DNA of 64,000 nucleotides from Hymenobacter plasmatis (GTDB lineage Bacteria; Bacteroidota; Bacteroidia; Cytophagales; Hymenobacteraceae): NCBI RefSeq assembly GCF_020711255.1, contig NZ_JAJFAW010000019.1, forward strand, positions 45,533-109,532. Reading direction: 5' to 3'. The notes below the pieces were generated by a model. It was not told the DNA's origin and ran no database searches. It saw only the letters and a program-made list of their open reading frames with translations. Within the stretch, counting starts at the first letter, position 1; each line of letters begins with the position of its first letter. The translations under genes were made by a program, and so were the position numbers. Of this stretch, positions 9,098 to 19,639 are shown in pieces.

Positions 9098-10342
9098 TTA
9101 TTCGCGCACCAGACGCTGAGTGGAGCGGCCGGAGGTGCCGGTCAGTTCAAGGAAGAACGTGCCTTTGTTGAGCGTGTTCAGCTCGATGCGGCCGTTGGTG
9201 GCCAATTTGCCGCTAAGCACCGCTTGGCCCAGAACGTTGAGGACACGATACTGAGTTGCACCTACTGCAGAAGGCACCGTAATGCTGCCCGCGCTGGGGT
9301 TGGGGAAAACAGCAAGTTCAGCAGTCTTTTGTTCAACTATAGACACAATAGGTGAGTAGGCATCTGTGCCGTCAACGTCAATTTGACGCAACCGATAGTA
9401 TGCCTGTCCAGCTAAAGGGTTTTCATCGGTAAAGGAATAGGTCCGTGCCGAAGTAGTGTTACCTGAACCTGCAATCTTAGTCAGAGGTACAAAGTTTAAA
9501 GCATCTGCTGAACGTTCAACTTCAAAAAAGGAATTGTTAATCTCATTAGCTGTAGACCAACCAAGGAAGACGGTGCCCTTGGGTGTGCGTTTGCCAATAA
9601 ATTGGGTAAGGGTTACGGGCAGTGCTGCGAGGTTCTGACAAGTTTGGTCGTTAGTCGGAGGGGGAATAAGGGGAGTCCCAGTTGTGGCAACACACCCACT
9701 TGGTTGCGGCTGCCCTTTTACACAAGTGATTAAATTTGAAGTGGTGAAAAGCGTGGATCCAGAGTTTCCAAAGATGTTTCCCACAATGCGTAGGCCAGCA
9801 ACGCCAGTTGTTGGCCCGGTGATGTTGGGGTTGCCTGTACCTACAACCACATTGCCGGTTACAATCAGCAGCGAGTTATTTGCCAACGTGAAATTTTTGC
9901 TTGCTTGGTTTTGAAAATTGAGTGTGCAGCCTATTGTAACTACAGAATTTGCTCCTACACTAGTTTCAACTTTGTATAAATCCAGCACTCCTACTGAAAG
10001 TTGCGGCATAGAAGGCGTCCGCGAAACAGAGGATCCAATTATCAAATTAGCATTACTTAATGAGAGAGTAATATTAGGAACGCTTGCAGTTAAAGAACCG
10101 CCCGTGTTGATAGTAATAGTGCCCGAGCTGCTAAAATCCTGGCTGAGGGTAACCGCATGGTTAATAATGATGGTGCTTGTGGAGGTGGGAGCCGCGGTGC
10201 AGCCGCCAGTATATATGCTAGGGTCCAAAATGTTGCCCGCTTTGGTGGTAGTATATACGCACTGTGCGTTGGCACGGGTACTAATGAAGCCAGTCAAGAC
10301 CAGTATTAGGGAAAAGAGTAAATAACGTTTCAAAGCGGTCAT
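9098..10342 (-). CDS. Exported protein with type IX secretion sorting domain
   Basis: The protein has 414 residues and starts at the ATG at 10342. The signal peptide ends near ANAQC at residues 23-27. Residues about 30-225 form a Thr/Ser/Asn-rich beta-solenoid-like region of unknown function. Residues about 240-340 contain a stretch frequent in Bacteroidota surface proteins (GWSTANEINNSFFEVERSAD, later YYRLRQIDVDG), resembling a fibronectin-type fold. The last ~75 residues are a Por sorting domain (VFPNPSAGSI, closing TQRLVRE). Base composition is noticeably more AT-rich than in the neighbours, which may point to separate origin or relaxed selection. The molecular function cannot be assigned. 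Confidence 0.85.
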   Translation of the reverse strand: MTALKRYLLFSLILVLTGFISTRANAQCVYTTTKAGNILDPSIYTGGCTAAPTSTSTIIINHAVTLSQDFSSSGTITINTGGSLTASVPNITLSLSNANLIIGSSVSRTPSMPQLSVGVLDLYKVETSVGANSVVTIGCTLNFQNQASKNFTLANNSLLIVTGNVVVGTGNPNITGPTTGVAGLRIVGNIFGNSGSTLFTTSNLITCVKGQPQPSGCVATTGTPLIPPPTNDQTCQNLAALPVTLTQFIGKRTPKGTVFLGWSTANEINNSFFEVERSADALNFVPLTKIAGSGNTTSARTYSFTDENPLAGQAYYRLRQIDVDGTDAYSPIVSIVEQKTAELAVFPNPSAGSITVPSAVGATQYRVLNVLGQAVLSGKLATNGRIELNTLNKGTFFLELTGTSGRSTQRLVRE

Positions 10343-10791
10343 TATGTAAAAGGTGAGTTTTAAGGGAATCAGAATCGAGAAGGCTTGTTATGGGCTATGT
10401 TTTTGCGGTGCGTAAAGCTTACCAGTACTTTATATTCAGTAAACAGTTGAGATATGCTTTACATCAAGTTCATTAATTACAATTAAGCGGCTGCAAGGTA
10501 GTGAATATTATCGGTTTTATTATAAACAAATATATGCTATGCCTCGTATCACATCGGGCCTTTAAAAAATCAAGCTTAATCTTATTTGGATTAAATTATC
10601 ATATTTCGCCATATAATTGGACATAACGCGGCTGCAAATGGGCGCAGTAAAAAATTTAGTGCTCAATTTACAGGTCAAATGACGATTGTGAGCTATCATC
10701 GAAATGCCCTATTCATCTGACTTACTACTGACGTGTTTAACTGTCTTGCGGCAGCCGGTGCTACTTTCGTAGTAAAAATCCCGCCCTCGCC
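10343..10791. other. AT-rich divergent intergenic region
   Basis: This 449-nt gap separates the Por-sorted gene on the minus strand from the NagZ fusion on the plus strand and must hold both promoters. The plus-strand TACTTTCG at 10762-10769, close to TAnnTTTG, is a plausible -7 box 22 nt before the TTG start. No RNA gene or ORF was recognised. Confidence 0.45.
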
Positions 10792-13700
10792 TTGTCGTTC
10801 CCTAAATCCTTCCAGTCTCTTCTCGTGTGCCTGCTGCTGGCGGCTCCGCTGCTAGCTCCGGCCCAGCACCGCCCCGGGCATGCTCCCCAAAAAGCAGCTA
10901 CCCATCGGGCCGCACCAGCCGCTCCTAAAACCAGGACCACCAGGCCAAAGACTGCCCGCGCCAAAGCAACAACCGCTGCCCGCCAAGCGGCGGCGCGCAA
11001 AGCTGCCCTGACGCCGAAAAAAGCGGCTCCTGCCCCCGCCTTTACCCAGTACCTACATTCGCCCTGGGTGGATAGCCTGATGCGTGTGCTCACTCCCAAC
11101 CAGCGGGCAGCCCAACTCTTTATGGTAGCGGCGTATTCTAACCGCACGCGGGTGGACGAGGACTCGATTTCGGCCCTGATTAAGCAGTACGGCATTGGCG
11201 GGCTTATCTTCTTCCAGGGCGGGCCGGCCCGGCAGGCGCGGCTGCTGAACCGCTACCAGAGCCAAAGCCAAGTGCCGCTGCTGGTGGCCCTGGACGGGGA
11301 GTGGGGCGTGGGCATGCGCCTCGACAGCGTGGTGAAATTCCCGTACCAGATGAGCCTGGGGGGCGAAACCGATACTACGCTGCTCTACGACATGGGCCAC
11401 GAAGTGGCCCAACAGTTCAAGCGGCTGGGCATGCACGTCAATTTTGCGCCCGTGGTGGATGTAAACAACAACGCCGCCAACCCCGTCATCGGCTTTCGCT
11501 CCTGGGGCGAAAACCCGGCGGCTGTATCGCGCGATAGCCGCCAGTACATGCGCGGCATGCAGGATGCGGGCATTCTAGCGGTGGCCAAGCACTTTCCTGG
11601 GCACGGCGACGTGGATGCCGATTCCCACCTCGCCCTGCCCACCGTGCGGGTAGACCGCCGCCGGCTCGATACGCTGGAGTTGCCGCCTTTCCGCAGCCTG
11701 ATTGCGGGTGGCCTTGGGGGCATGATGGTGGCCCACCTCAACGTGCCCGCGCTGGATACGGTGAGTGGCCCCAGCACCCTTTCGCGGCCCATTATCACGG
11801 ACTTCCTGCGGAAGGAGATGGGCTTTAAAGGGCTGATTTTCACTGATGCCATGAACATGAAGGGTGTCATCAGCAAGTTTCCGCCCGGCGAGGCCGATGT
11901 GCGGGCCCTCATTGCGGGCAACGACATCCTGGAGTTTAGCAAGAATGTGCCGCTGGCCATTCAGATGGTGCGCGCCGCTGTGGATAGCGGCCGTATTTCG
12001 CAAAAGGAAATCGACGAGCACTGCCGCCGCGTGCTGGCCCTCAAGCAGTGGGCTGGCCTGGACCACTACCGGCCTATCGAAACCAAGCACATTTACGAAG
12101 ACCTCAACGGGCCCCACGCCCGATACCTGAGCCACCGGCTCACGGAGCTCAGCATCACGCTGCTGCGCAACCAAAACAAGCTGCTGCCCCTGCAGCGGCT
12201 AGATACCCTGCGCATTGCCACGCTGGTACTGGGAGGCTCCGCACGCGATACCACCGACTTCCAAAAAGCGGTGGCCGACTATGCCCCCACGGCGCATTTC
12301 CATGCCTCGGCCTCGCCCACGCTAGATGAGCTGCTGCAACTGCGCACCGCCCTTAAGCCTTATAATATGGTGCTGGTGTCGCTGCAAAGCCTGGGCCGAC
12401 TGCCCGCTACCAGCTTCGGCATTACGCCCGAAACCAACCTGCTGCTCCGTGAGCTGGTGAATCAAAAGCAGGAAGTGGTGGTGAGCGTGTTTGGCTCGGC
12501 TTATGCCGTGGCCAAAGTGCGCGACCTCGACCGTGCCGGCGCCGTGGTGTTGGCCTACCAAGAGAGCCCCGATGCCCAAAACCTAGCCGCGCAGGCCATT
12601 TTTGGCGGCATGGCAGCTGCAGGCAAGCTGCCCGTCACGGTGTCGGACCGCTACCCGCGCGGCTATGGCCTGCGCACCGCCGGTAACCTGCGCCTGCGCT
12701 ACGCCAACCCCGAAGACGTGGACATGGACGGGCACCTCGAGGCCCAGGTAGATAGCCTGGTGGGCCGGGCTATGGCGGCTCAGGCGTTTCCGGGCGCGCA
12801 GGTGGTCATTGCCCGGCGCGGCACGGTGGTGCTGCGCAAAAGCTACGGCAACCACACGTATGCAGGCCTGGGCAACGTGGTTATTCAAAAGAAAAAGAAG
12901 CGTAAGCAGCAGGCTGCCTCCAGCCCAGAATCGCTATCGGTGCCGCGCCCCGTGCGCAATGACGACATCTACGACCTGGCCTCGGTGACCAAACTCATGG
13001 CCTCGACGCCCGCCCTGCTCAAGCTGCAGGAGCAGAATAAATTCAGCCCCGACAGCACCATGGGGCAGTATTTCCCTTTCCTGCGGGGCACCAACAAGGC
13101 CAACTTGCGCATGCGCGATGTGCTCACCCATCAGGCCCGGCTCAAGGCTTGGATTCCGTTTTGGAAGGAGCTCACCAGAAAGAACGGCGAGCTGCGCCGG
13201 CGCTTTTTCCGGTCCGATTCCTCGGCCCGGTTCCCGCTGCCGGCTGCCCAGGGGCTGTGGGCTCGCAAGAAACTGCCGGCCCGCATCTACAAGGAAATAG
13301 GGGAGTCGCCGCTGAATGAAAAGCCCGGCTACGTTTATTCCGACCTGTCGTTTATTCTGTATCCGGAGCTGGTGAAGGCGCGCACCGGGCAGACATTTGA
13401 TGCCTTTTTGCAGCGCGAGGTATATGGCCCACTGGGCGCCACCACCCTGGGCTTCCGGCCTACCAACCGCTTTCCGCTGCGCCGCATCGTGCCCACGGAA
13501 GTCGATTCGGCGTTCCGCCGCCAGCTGCTGCACGGCACCGTGCACGACGAAGGAGCCGCGCTGCTCGGCGGCCTTTCGGGCCACGCCGGCCTGTTTGGCT
13601 CGGCCAATGACCTGGCCAAGCTGGCCCAAACTTACGCCTGGGGCGGGCGCTACGGCGGCCAGCAGATTTTCAAGCAGGAAATTCTGGCCGACTGGACCCG

Positions 13701-13971
13701 CTGCCAGTTCTGCCCCGATAACCGCCGCGCCCTGGCCTTCGACCGGCCCGCCACCAACCCGACTGTGAATTCCGCCAAAAATGCTTCCCAGAGCAGCTAC
13801 GGCCACACCGGCTACACCGGCACGTATTTCTGGGTTGAGCCCAAGGAGGATTTGGTGGTAATACTGCTCACCAACCGCGTGCATCCCTCGCGCAACAACA
13901 ACAAGCTGACGGAGCTGGGCGTGCGCAGCGCGCTGCTGCAAATAGCCATTGAGGCCGTGCACAAGCAATGA
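10792..13971 (+). CDS. Fusion of GH3 beta-N-acetylhexosaminidase (NagZ-like) and serine hydrolase (beta-lactamase fold)
   Basis: The protein has 1059 residues from a TTG start at 10792; no ATG lies between the upstream in-frame stop and the signal peptide. Residues about 90-430 are the GH3 N-terminal barrel with the NagZ signature KHFPGHG (K266-G272) followed by D277-S-H279, and the nucleophile Asp352 in TDAMNMKG. A GH3 C-terminal-like part follows to about 635. The C-terminal ~400 residues are a class C-like serine hydrolase with S731-V-T-K734, Y849-S-D851 and H1005-T-G. A Lys-rich insert lies at about 700-710. NagZ enzymes release GlcNAc from muropeptides, and in Bacillus subtilis a beta-lactamase-fold amidase (AmiE) works with NagZ. 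The fusion therefore suggests combined sugar and peptide removal outside the cytoplasm. Confidence 0.9.
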   Translation: MSFPKSFQSLLVCLLLAAPLLAPAQHRPGHAPQKAATHRAAPAAPKTRTTRPKTARAKATTAARQAAARKAALTPKKAAPAPAFTQYLHSPWVDSLMRVLTPNQRAAQLFMVAAYSNRTRVDEDSISALIKQYGIGGLIFFQGGPARQARLLNRYQSQSQVPLLVALDGEWGVGMRLDSVVKFPYQMSLGGETDTTLLYDMGHEVAQQFKRLGMHVNFAPVVDVNNNAANPVIGFRSWGENPAAVSRDSRQYMRGMQDAGILAVAKHFPGHGDVDADSHLALPTVRVDRRRLDTLELPPFRSLIAGGLGGMMVAHLNVPALDTVSGPSTLSRPIITDFLRKEMGFKGLIFTDAMNMKGVISKFPPGEADVRALIAGNDILEFSKNVPLAIQMVRAAVDSGRISQKEIDEHCRRVLALKQWAGLDHYRPIETKHIYEDLNGPHARYLSHRLTELSITLLRNQNKLLPLQRLDTLRIATLVLGGSARDTTDFQKAVADYAPTAHFHASASPTLDELLQLRTALKPYNMVLVSLQSLGRLPATSFGITPETNLLLRELVNQKQEVVVSVFGSAYAVAKVRDLDRAGAVVLAYQESPDAQNLAAQAIFGGMAAAGKLPVTVSDRYPRGYGLRTAGNLRLRYANPEDVDMDGHLEAQVDSLVGRAMAAQAFPGAQVVIARRGTVVLRKSYGNHTYAGLGNVVIQKKKKRKQQAASSPESLSVPRPVRNDDIYDLASVTKLMASTPALLKLQEQNKFSPDSTMGQYFPFLRGTNKANLRMRDVLTHQARLKAWIPFWKELTRKNGELRRRFFRSDSSARFPLPAAQGLWARKKLPARIYKEIGESPLNEKPGYVYSDLSFILYPELVKARTGQTFDAFLQREVYGPLGATTLGFRPTNRFPLRRIVPTEVDSAFRRQLLHGTVHDEGAALLGGLSGHAGLFGSANDLAKLAQTYAWGGRYGGQQIFKQEILADWTRCQFCPDNRRALAFDRPATNPTVNSAKNASQSSYGHTGYTGTYFWVEPKEDLVVILLTNRVHPSRNNNKLTELGVRSALLQIAIEAVHKQ

Positions 13972-14079
13972 GAAACGCTGGTTGCGAACCGGATAAGTAA
14001 CGCACGGTTGTAGGGGTTCTGGAATCAGAAATATTAGGTAGCTTGGCTGCCATTCCCACCCCTTACTGCCGACGGACTT

Positions 14080-15705
<1,626 letters not shown>

Positions 15706-15708
15706 GGT

Positions 15709-15798
15709 CATTTAACAGTTAACAATTAACAGCTGTTCAATTAGCGCCATTCGGGCTGCCTGAAAGACTGTTAATTGTTAATTGATAACTGTTAAATG
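15709..15798. repeat. Intergenic inverted repeat of the TTAACAGTTAACA type, copy 1
   Basis: The arms at 15709-15732 and 15768-15798 are built from repeated TTAACA/TGTTAA units. The right arm carries an extra TTGATAA segment. A related copy lies at 47581-47699; both end with TTGATAACTGTTAAATGAAA. Confidence 0.75.
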
Positions 15799-15801
15799 AA
15801 A

Positions 15802-16602
15802 TCATTTCCCCAGCTCCTCGGCCCGGTCGCGGGCGGCCACGGCGCCGGCTACCAGCCCTTCGCGCACCTGCCCTGCGCCGAAAGCGTGCATGGCCGCCTC
15901 CGTAGTGCCGCCTTTGGAAGCCACTTTGGCAATCCAGTCGGTGCAGCTCAGGCCTGATTGGGAGTACAGCTCCACCGCGCCGCGGAAGGTCTGGCTCACC
16001 AGCAGCTCGGCTTCGGCCGGGGTGAAACCCATTTGGGTGGCGGCGGTCATCAGGGCATCCATGCAGTAGTACACGTAGGCCGGGCCGCTGCCCGAGATGG
16101 CCGTGGCCGCATCAATGGCCGATTCTTCCTCGACGTAAACCGTCTTGCCCGTGGTGCTGAGAAGGTTTTGCACCTGCACCAGCTCGGCGCGGGTTACTTC
16201 GTCGGTGCTGGTGAAGGCCGTCATGCCCATGCCGATTTGGGCGGGCAGGTTGGGCATGGCCCGAATGACTTTGGGCGTGCGCAATTCTTCGCGGAGCGTG
16301 GCAATGCGCACCCCAGCCATGATGCTGAGCACCACTTGGTGCGGCTGCACCAGCCCGCGCATCGCCTCAAACAGGGCCGGCGAATCCTGCGGCTTCACCG
16401 CCAGAATGATGATGTCAGCTCCCGGCACGCACTGGGCGGGGTCGCCCCATACGGTGCCCAGCTCGTGCGCGGCCAGGGCCGCCACGCGCTGGGGCGAGCG
16501 GGCCAGCAGCCGCAAATCGAGCCGCGAGGTGATGTGCGCCCGCACAAAGCTGCGGGCATAAGTCAGGCCCATGTTGCCGCCCCCGACGATGAGAATTTTC
16601 AT
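15802..16602 (-). CDS. proC: Pyrroline-5-carboxylate reductase
   Basis: The protein has 266 residues, the normal length for ProC. It reduces pyrroline-5-carboxylate to L-proline with NAD(P)H in the cytoplasm, the last step of proline synthesis. The N-terminal Rossmann motif GGGNMG lies at residues 7-12. The family signature near the C-terminus is visible as SGSGPAYVYYCMDAL and ASKGGTTEAAM. The start at 16602 places the beta-strand MKILIVGGG at the very N-terminus, as is normal. It is not linked to other proline genes here and is convergent with the acyl-CoA ligase. Confidence 0.93.
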   Translation of the reverse strand: MKILIVGGGNMGLTYARSFVRAHITSRLDLRLLARSPQRVAALAAHELGTVWGDPAQCVPGADIIILAVKPQDSPALFEAMRGLVQPHQVVLSIMAGVRIATLREELRTPKVIRAMPNLPAQIGMGMTAFTSTDEVTRAELVQVQNLLSTTGKTVYVEEESAIDAATAISGSGPAYVYYCMDALMTAATQMGFTPAEAELLVSQTFRGAVELYSQSGLSCTDWIAKVASKGGTTEAAMHAFGAGQVREGLVAGAVAARDRAEELGK

Positions 16603-16683
16603 AGCTGTAGTTGCTTGCTAACCAGAGTAAGGTCGCAAGTTCGGCACGAAGCATCCTACTGCCGCCGGAGGGGGCAACTAGCG

Positions 16684-18063
16684 CTAGCGGTGGAAGCGTA
16701 GGGCACTCACGTTGCGGCCCACTTTCACGCCTTCGCTCAAGCCTACTTCGTTTCCGTTGCGGAAGTGAATGCCGCCATAGAGGCGTGACATGGCTGCTTC
16801 GTCGGCAAAAGCGGCAAAGTTGGCGAATGAACGGGGCTCAAAGCCCGGTCCCCGGGTCTGGTGTGTGTAGTCGGTAAAGGGCGTTTGGGCACCAAACATG
16901 TCGGACAGGACTTGCGCGGTAGCTGCTGATTGGGTGGCGTGGCCGGATACAAACTCCGGGAAAGGGGGCGTTTCCCAATCTGGATTCCAGGTGGGGTCAA
17001 TCATGGCCCGGATGGCCGTGACGGGCCGTTCCCAGTTATAGACGTATTTGCATTTCCAGCAGCCCATGAATGCATCGGCGACGGCAACGCCTACGCGGGC
17101 GTAGGCTTCGCTTGCTGTGGCGAGCGTGGCCTTCCGGTCGCGCAGCACGATGGACGTGATGCTCACCATATGGCCAGGCGGGGTAATGGTTTTGCCGGCA
17201 TCGGCCCAGTAGGCGGAGATAACGCGCTGCCCTGCAGTAAGGGAGCGGCTCGTATTATACACCTCTAGTGCCTGGGCGTAATATGCGGAGCCAGGCTGCT
17301 TGGAGTACGTGTACGCAAGGCCAGGCATGGGCAGCGCGGCGTTGGCGGGCACGAAGCGGCGGTTGTTGCCCCAGTTGGGCTGCAGCGCCATACCGGCTGC
17401 GCCGGGCGATGTCTGCACCCACAATCCCACTCCGACGGGCGGCACGTAGCTGCTGGACTGGTTATTAAGGTAGCCTTGGTGCCCACCGTCGGTCTTCGAC
17501 CAGTCGAACACGGCTTGGGCTACCTGCTGCCCAAACTTCACCGATCGGTCAAATTCTGCCGCCGTGTAGTAAGGCTGATTGAGGGCCGTTTCCAGCGAAT
17601 CGATAGTGGCGCGCTGGGCCGCTGTGGCGTTGCCAAAAAGATTTTTGATAATGAAGGCTTCGGCAGCGTTCGCCGATACGTTCCAGTTATAGAGCTGGCC
17701 TGCCTCGGGTTGGGGCAAGGCACCCAAGCTAGTGAGTTGGCCGGCCAGGGATTGATATTCCGGCATGCCGGGCACTACGGCTTCGTAGAGGGTCACGCCG
17801 GAGTAGCCCAGCGCCCGGGCCGCTACCGGAGGCGAAAAGCCAGTCCCGTTTTTAATCAGCCGCAATTCTACATCAGCCCACTTAGTAGCTACGTCTGACG
17901 AATAGCTTTCCGTTAGCGGGGAAGCCGGCTTGGGGTCCATCAACGGGTCAGGGTCGGGGCTACAGGCCGAGAACAGCAGGGTAACGGCAAGGATGGAAAC
18001 GGCACTTGCGCGCCGGAGAAACGAGTGGTTAGCCGGTGCTGATGGAGGTACGGTTGTTTTCAT
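16684..18063 (-). CDS. Vanadium-dependent haloperoxidase-like / PAP2 superfamily lipoprotein
   Basis: The protein has 459 residues from the ATG at 18063; the frame stays open to 18120 but the lipoprotein signal (LLFSAC) supports the inner start. The vanadate/phosphate site of the superfamily is complete: K339-x6-R346-P347, S373-G-H375 and S426-R-x5-H433. Vanadium haloperoxidases oxidise halides with peroxide; related acid phosphatases share the same site, so the reaction cannot be fixed. The spacing and the acidic, tryptophan-rich N-terminal half resemble bacterial vanadium-haloperoxidase-like proteins better than small PAP2 membrane phosphatases. It should sit on the periplasmic or outer face. 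It is flanked by proC and a NagX-like acyltransferase with no obvious functional link. Confidence 0.8.
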   Translation of the reverse strand: MKTTVPPSAPANHSFLRRASAVSILAVTLLFSACSPDPDPLMDPKPASPLTESYSSDVATKWADVELRLIKNGTGFSPPVAARALGYSGVTLYEAVVPGMPEYQSLAGQLTSLGALPQPEAGQLYNWNVSANAAEAFIIKNLFGNATAAQRATIDSLETALNQPYYTAAEFDRSVKFGQQVAQAVFDWSKTDGGHQGYLNNQSSSYVPPVGVGLWVQTSPGAAGMALQPNWGNNRRFVPANAALPMPGLAYTYSKQPGSAYYAQALEVYNTSRSLTAGQRVISAYWADAGKTITPPGHMVSITSIVLRDRKATLATASEAYARVGVAVADAFMGCWKCKYVYNWERPVTAIRAMIDPTWNPDWETPPFPEFVSGHATQSAATAQVLSDMFGAQTPFTDYTHQTRGPGFEPRSFANFAAFADEAAMSRLYGGIHFRNGNEVGLSEGVKVGRNVSALRFHR

Positions 18064-18189
18064 AGTGGCTGTGGATGTATTTGGTGGAGGACCCGACAAA
18101 TATAAGTACAGCCATTGCAAAAATCATATTATTTCTTATTTTAATATAAGCTGAACAGTATTAGGCAATGATTCTACCCCTGACGCCGC

Positions 18190-19371
18190 TCATACTTTCA
18201 GCACAATGCCCTTTTTATACATCCAGCTCAATATTCCGAGCCAGATAAGCACCAGCACCACCGCGCCCACCAGCGAGGCGGTGCGCGGGTCGGAGAAGAA
18301 GGGCGCGATGCCCCACTCGTAGAGCCACTCCTTCAGCCCCACGGTTTTGCCCGCGGGCCCCATCAATTTGAACAGGCTGAACGTGCGCGAGAGCAGGGCC
18401 GACAGGCAGAACACCAGAATGGCGTTGACGCCATACACCAGGGCCGGGCGCGTCCAGGCGCGGTAGCCCTGTACGTCGCACACCCAGTACAGGGCCGCCA
18501 GCCCCGCCATGGCCAGCCCGCCGGTGTAAAGCACGTAGGGGCTGCTCCACAGGGCTTTGTTGATGGGAAACCACGGCGCCCACACCAGTCCCGCGATTAT
18601 GACCACGCCGGCCGCTACAAACAGCCAGGCCACTTTGGCGGCCGGCTGCTGGTCGCGCCGCCGCAGCCACTGGGCGGTGAGGCCACCGAGCAGGCCGGTG
18701 CCCAGCGCCGGCAAGGTGCCGAGCAGGCCTTCGGGGTCCCAGGTTTTGCTTTGCTTCCAGAGGTGGGCTTCGCCGAATACGAGGCGGTCGAGCCAGGCGC
18801 CGAGGTTGGTGCTGGGCTCCAGGTTGGCAGGGCCGAAGCCCGGCACGGGCACCAGCTGCATGAGCACGGCGTAGCCCACCAGAAACGCCACCAGCAGATA
18901 CACCTGCGTGCGCCAGTTAGTTTTCAAGAAGATGAAGCTGCAGCCCAGAAATACCAGCGCAATCCGCTGCAGCACGCCCATGATGCGCACCACCGAAAAG
19001 TCGAACTTGGGGTAGAGCGACAGGAGCAGGCCCAGCCCAAATAGCACGGCGGCCCGCCGCAGCACGCGCAGCAGCACGGCGCCTTGCGGGCCACCCTTCT
19101 GCTTCACGCCATCGAGGGCATACACCAAACTCACGCCCACGATGAACAGGAAAAACGGGAAAATGAGGTCCGTGGGCGTGCAGCCGTTCCATTCGGCGTG
19201 CTCGAACGGCGGGTAAATGTGGCCCCAGTCGCCGGGGTTGTTCACCAGAATCATGGCCATGACGGTGATGCCCCGGAAGACATCCAGCGAGATGAGGCGG
19301 CCGGGCTGCGAGGCCTCGGCGAGCGGGGTGGCGCCGGTGGTGGCTACGGCGGCTTCGGTGGTGGTTTGCAT
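18190..19371 (-). CDS. HGSNAT/NagX-like transmembrane acyltransferase (COG4299/DUF5009)
   Basis: The protein has 393 residues and about ten hydrophobic segments. It opens with the family block SLDVFRGITVMAMILVNNPG and then WNGCTPTDLIFPFFLF. Homologues are annotated as heparan-alpha-glucosaminide N-acetyltransferase-like proteins. In Xanthomonas the related NagX belongs to the GlcNAc-use regulon, and the human enzyme transfers acetyl groups across a membrane to glucosamine. A role in modifying or importing amino sugars is inferred. It is divergent from SusC1 (268 nt apart) and near anmK and nagB, which fits that idea. Biochemical activity of bacterial members is poorly defined. Confidence 0.8.
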   Translation of the reverse strand: MQTTTEAAVATTGATPLAEASQPGRLISLDVFRGITVMAMILVNNPGDWGHIYPPFEHAEWNGCTPTDLIFPFFLFIVGVSLVYALDGVKQKGGPQGAVLLRVLRRAAVLFGLGLLLSLYPKFDFSVVRIMGVLQRIALVFLGCSFIFLKTNWRTQVYLLVAFLVGYAVLMQLVPVPGFGPANLEPSTNLGAWLDRLVFGEAHLWKQSKTWDPEGLLGTLPALGTGLLGGLTAQWLRRRDQQPAAKVAWLFVAAGVVIIAGLVWAPWFPINKALWSSPYVLYTGGLAMAGLAALYWVCDVQGYRAWTRPALVYGVNAILVFCLSALLSRTFSLFKLMGPAGKTVGLKEWLYEWGIAPFFSDPRTASLVGAVVLVLIWLGILSWMYKKGIVLKV

Positions 19372-19639
19372 GGGGCCTAAGGTCGCTATTTATTTCGGGA
19401 GAAAAAGCAAGACACGCCGAAGTGGCGGGTAGGCAAAAGCCAGCAGCAGGGAGTAGGGTGCCGGTTTTGTTGGTCTGAAAAGGCGGAATCCGATGACTGC
19501 CATCGGCCCAACCAAGGCCGCTTCCCAGCCGGGGCCTACAAGAAAGTTCTGCAGTATTGCCGTCCTGCATTAATGTTGTTTTCTGTAGCTTTATTGCAAC
19601 AAAATTCCGGATACTCTTTCACCTTTTAACCCTGCTGAA

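Noticed and set aside
18064..18120. N-terminal extension of the haloperoxidase-like protein
   Set aside because: It would place extra residues before the lipoprotein signal; the inner ATG fits better.
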